From positions 1 through 21,872 of IMG/VR virus record IMGVR_UViG_3300040801_001538: 21,872 bases of DNA; one strand, given 5' to 3'. The stretch comes from a virus. The notes beneath the pieces were generated by a model. The model searched no databases. It was given only the letters and a program-made list of their open reading frames with translations, and had not been told where the DNA came from. This document shows positions 21,601-21,872 of the stretch, one piece after another (the first letter of the stretch is position 1; each line of letters opens with the position of its first letter). Position numbers and translations under genes: made by a program.

Positions 21601-21630
21601 TTGTCGGAACAAAAAAAGTATTTATATTTG
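21601..21630 (+). promoter_or_regulatory. Bacteroidota-type promoter for the tmRNA
   Basis: TTG at 21601-21603, 19-nt spacer, TATATTTG at 21623-21630. Initiation a few bases later would leave a short 5' leader before the mature GGGGG end at 21660, as expected for an RNase P-processed tmRNA. Confidence 0.7.
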
Positions 21631-21659
21631 TACTCAGAATAAAGAGTTCTTTGAAATAT

Positions 21660-21872
21660 GGGGGTGAGTTGGAATTGATTGGCGTAGACAGTCATACAGG
21701 GCACGTAGTGAGATGTTATCTATCACTTTAATCTATGATGGCAATTTTTTTAACAGGCGAAACAATCGCAAAACTTCAGGCTGTCGGTCTTATCCGCACT
21801 GAAGAAGTAACTGTAGCGTAAGACGCAACAGTGAAACGGGTCGGTCAGGACATATACCTTTGAACAGAAGTC
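21660..21872 (+). ncRNA. ssrA: tmRNA (ssrA), 5' part; 3' part outside window
   Basis: The 5' end GGGGGTGAGTTGGAATTGAT follows the tmRNA tRNA-like start (GGGGnTGAnn then GGnnTTGA). GGGCACGTAGTGAGATG aligns with the pseudoknot 1 region of Escherichia coli tmRNA (GGTGCATGCCGAGG), and GTGAGAT / ATC..TCAC forms a stem. A U-rich linker (TTTTTTTAACA) precedes the likely resume codon GGC at 21756. The tag frame runs to TAA at 21819-21821: 21 residues, beginning GETIAKLQ and ending RTEEVTVA. The stop sits in the loop of a helix-5-like hairpin, ACTGT-A-GCGT-AAG-ACGC-A-ACAGT (21810-21832), exactly where tmRNAs place it. The tag is about twice the usual length and does not end in the common AA. Pseudoknots 2-4 and the 3' acceptor half would lie past the right edge. 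Confidence 0.85.

Noticed and set aside
21573-21704. N-terminal extension of the OmpA-like gene to an upstream ATG
   Set aside because: It would cross the exact TATTTATA element and the tmRNA promoter and lies antisense to the tmRNA 5' end; the downstream ATG gives a typical phage leader.
21738-21821. Possible 27-aa plus-strand CDS starting ATGGCA
   Set aside because: The frame is better explained as the tmRNA tag frame: flanking sequence has tmRNA features, and the stop lies in a helix-5-like loop.
1-21872. tRNA genes, CRISPR arrays, insertion sequences, integrase or attachment sites
   Set aside because: I looked for these and saw no convincing tRNA cloverleaf, spaced repeats, transposase motif or integration module; repeats present are coding low-complexity tracts.

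Overview
The window is a piece of a T4-like (straboviral-type) tailed phage genome whose host is very probably a member of the Bacteroidota (Flavobacteriia-like). Phage assignment rests on a run of recognisable T4-type head genes on the minus strand: large terminase (gp17 type), portal (gp20), prohead protease (gp21), scaffold/core protein (gp22) and, cut by the left edge, the major capsid protein (gp23). Host assignment rests on near-exact Bacteroidota promoters (TTTG/TTG, 19-20 nt, TATATTTG) before several plus-strand genes, A-rich leaders with no Shine-Dalgarno sequence, a bS21 of Bacteroidota type, a signal peptide ending in AFSQ, and a tmRNA whose tag begins Gly-Glu.

Layout. From about 15.0 kb leftward the minus strand carries a nearly unbroken late, head-building region. 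In transcription order it holds a UVR-motif protein, a small unknown, a KTSC-domain protein, a nucleotidyltransferase, a 48-residue protein, four coupled structural or unknown genes (402, 135, 282 and 428 aa), terL, portal, a helical 244-aa protein, then (beyond the plus-strand rpsU) 149-aa and 132-aa proteins, protease, a small DUF4494-like protein, scaffold and capsid. The sheath and tube genes that separate 17 and 20 in T4 are absent here. Eight exact copies of TATTTATA (coding-strand sense) lie just upstream of minus-strand genes and probably mark phage late promoters; three terminators divide the units.

Plus-strand genes are single units with host-like promoters: a phage bS21 (4.7 kb), a ClpC-like AAA+ unfoldase without its N-domain (15.2 kb), an M20/M28-type metallopeptidase (17.3 kb), a secreted CAP-domain protein (20.3 kb) and, at the right edge, the 5' part of a tmRNA with an unusually long tag. 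Between them lie two more minus-strand genes, a 614-aa protein and an OmpA-like protein.

Two connected themes stand out. (1) Protein and ribosome control: bS21, tmRNA, ClpC, a divergent two-UVR-motif protein (a possible McsA-like Clp partner) and a peptidase could together retarget the host's translation-rescue and proteolysis machinery. (2) Prohead maturation: the capsid protein has the likely gp21 cleavage site INE|A at residues 58-61, and the same tetrapeptide sits near the N-termini of two other minus-strand proteins (132 and 428 aa). Two further proteins have related (L)xE|A/G sites near the N-terminus. This suggests a removable capsid-targeting leader like that of T4 internal proteins.
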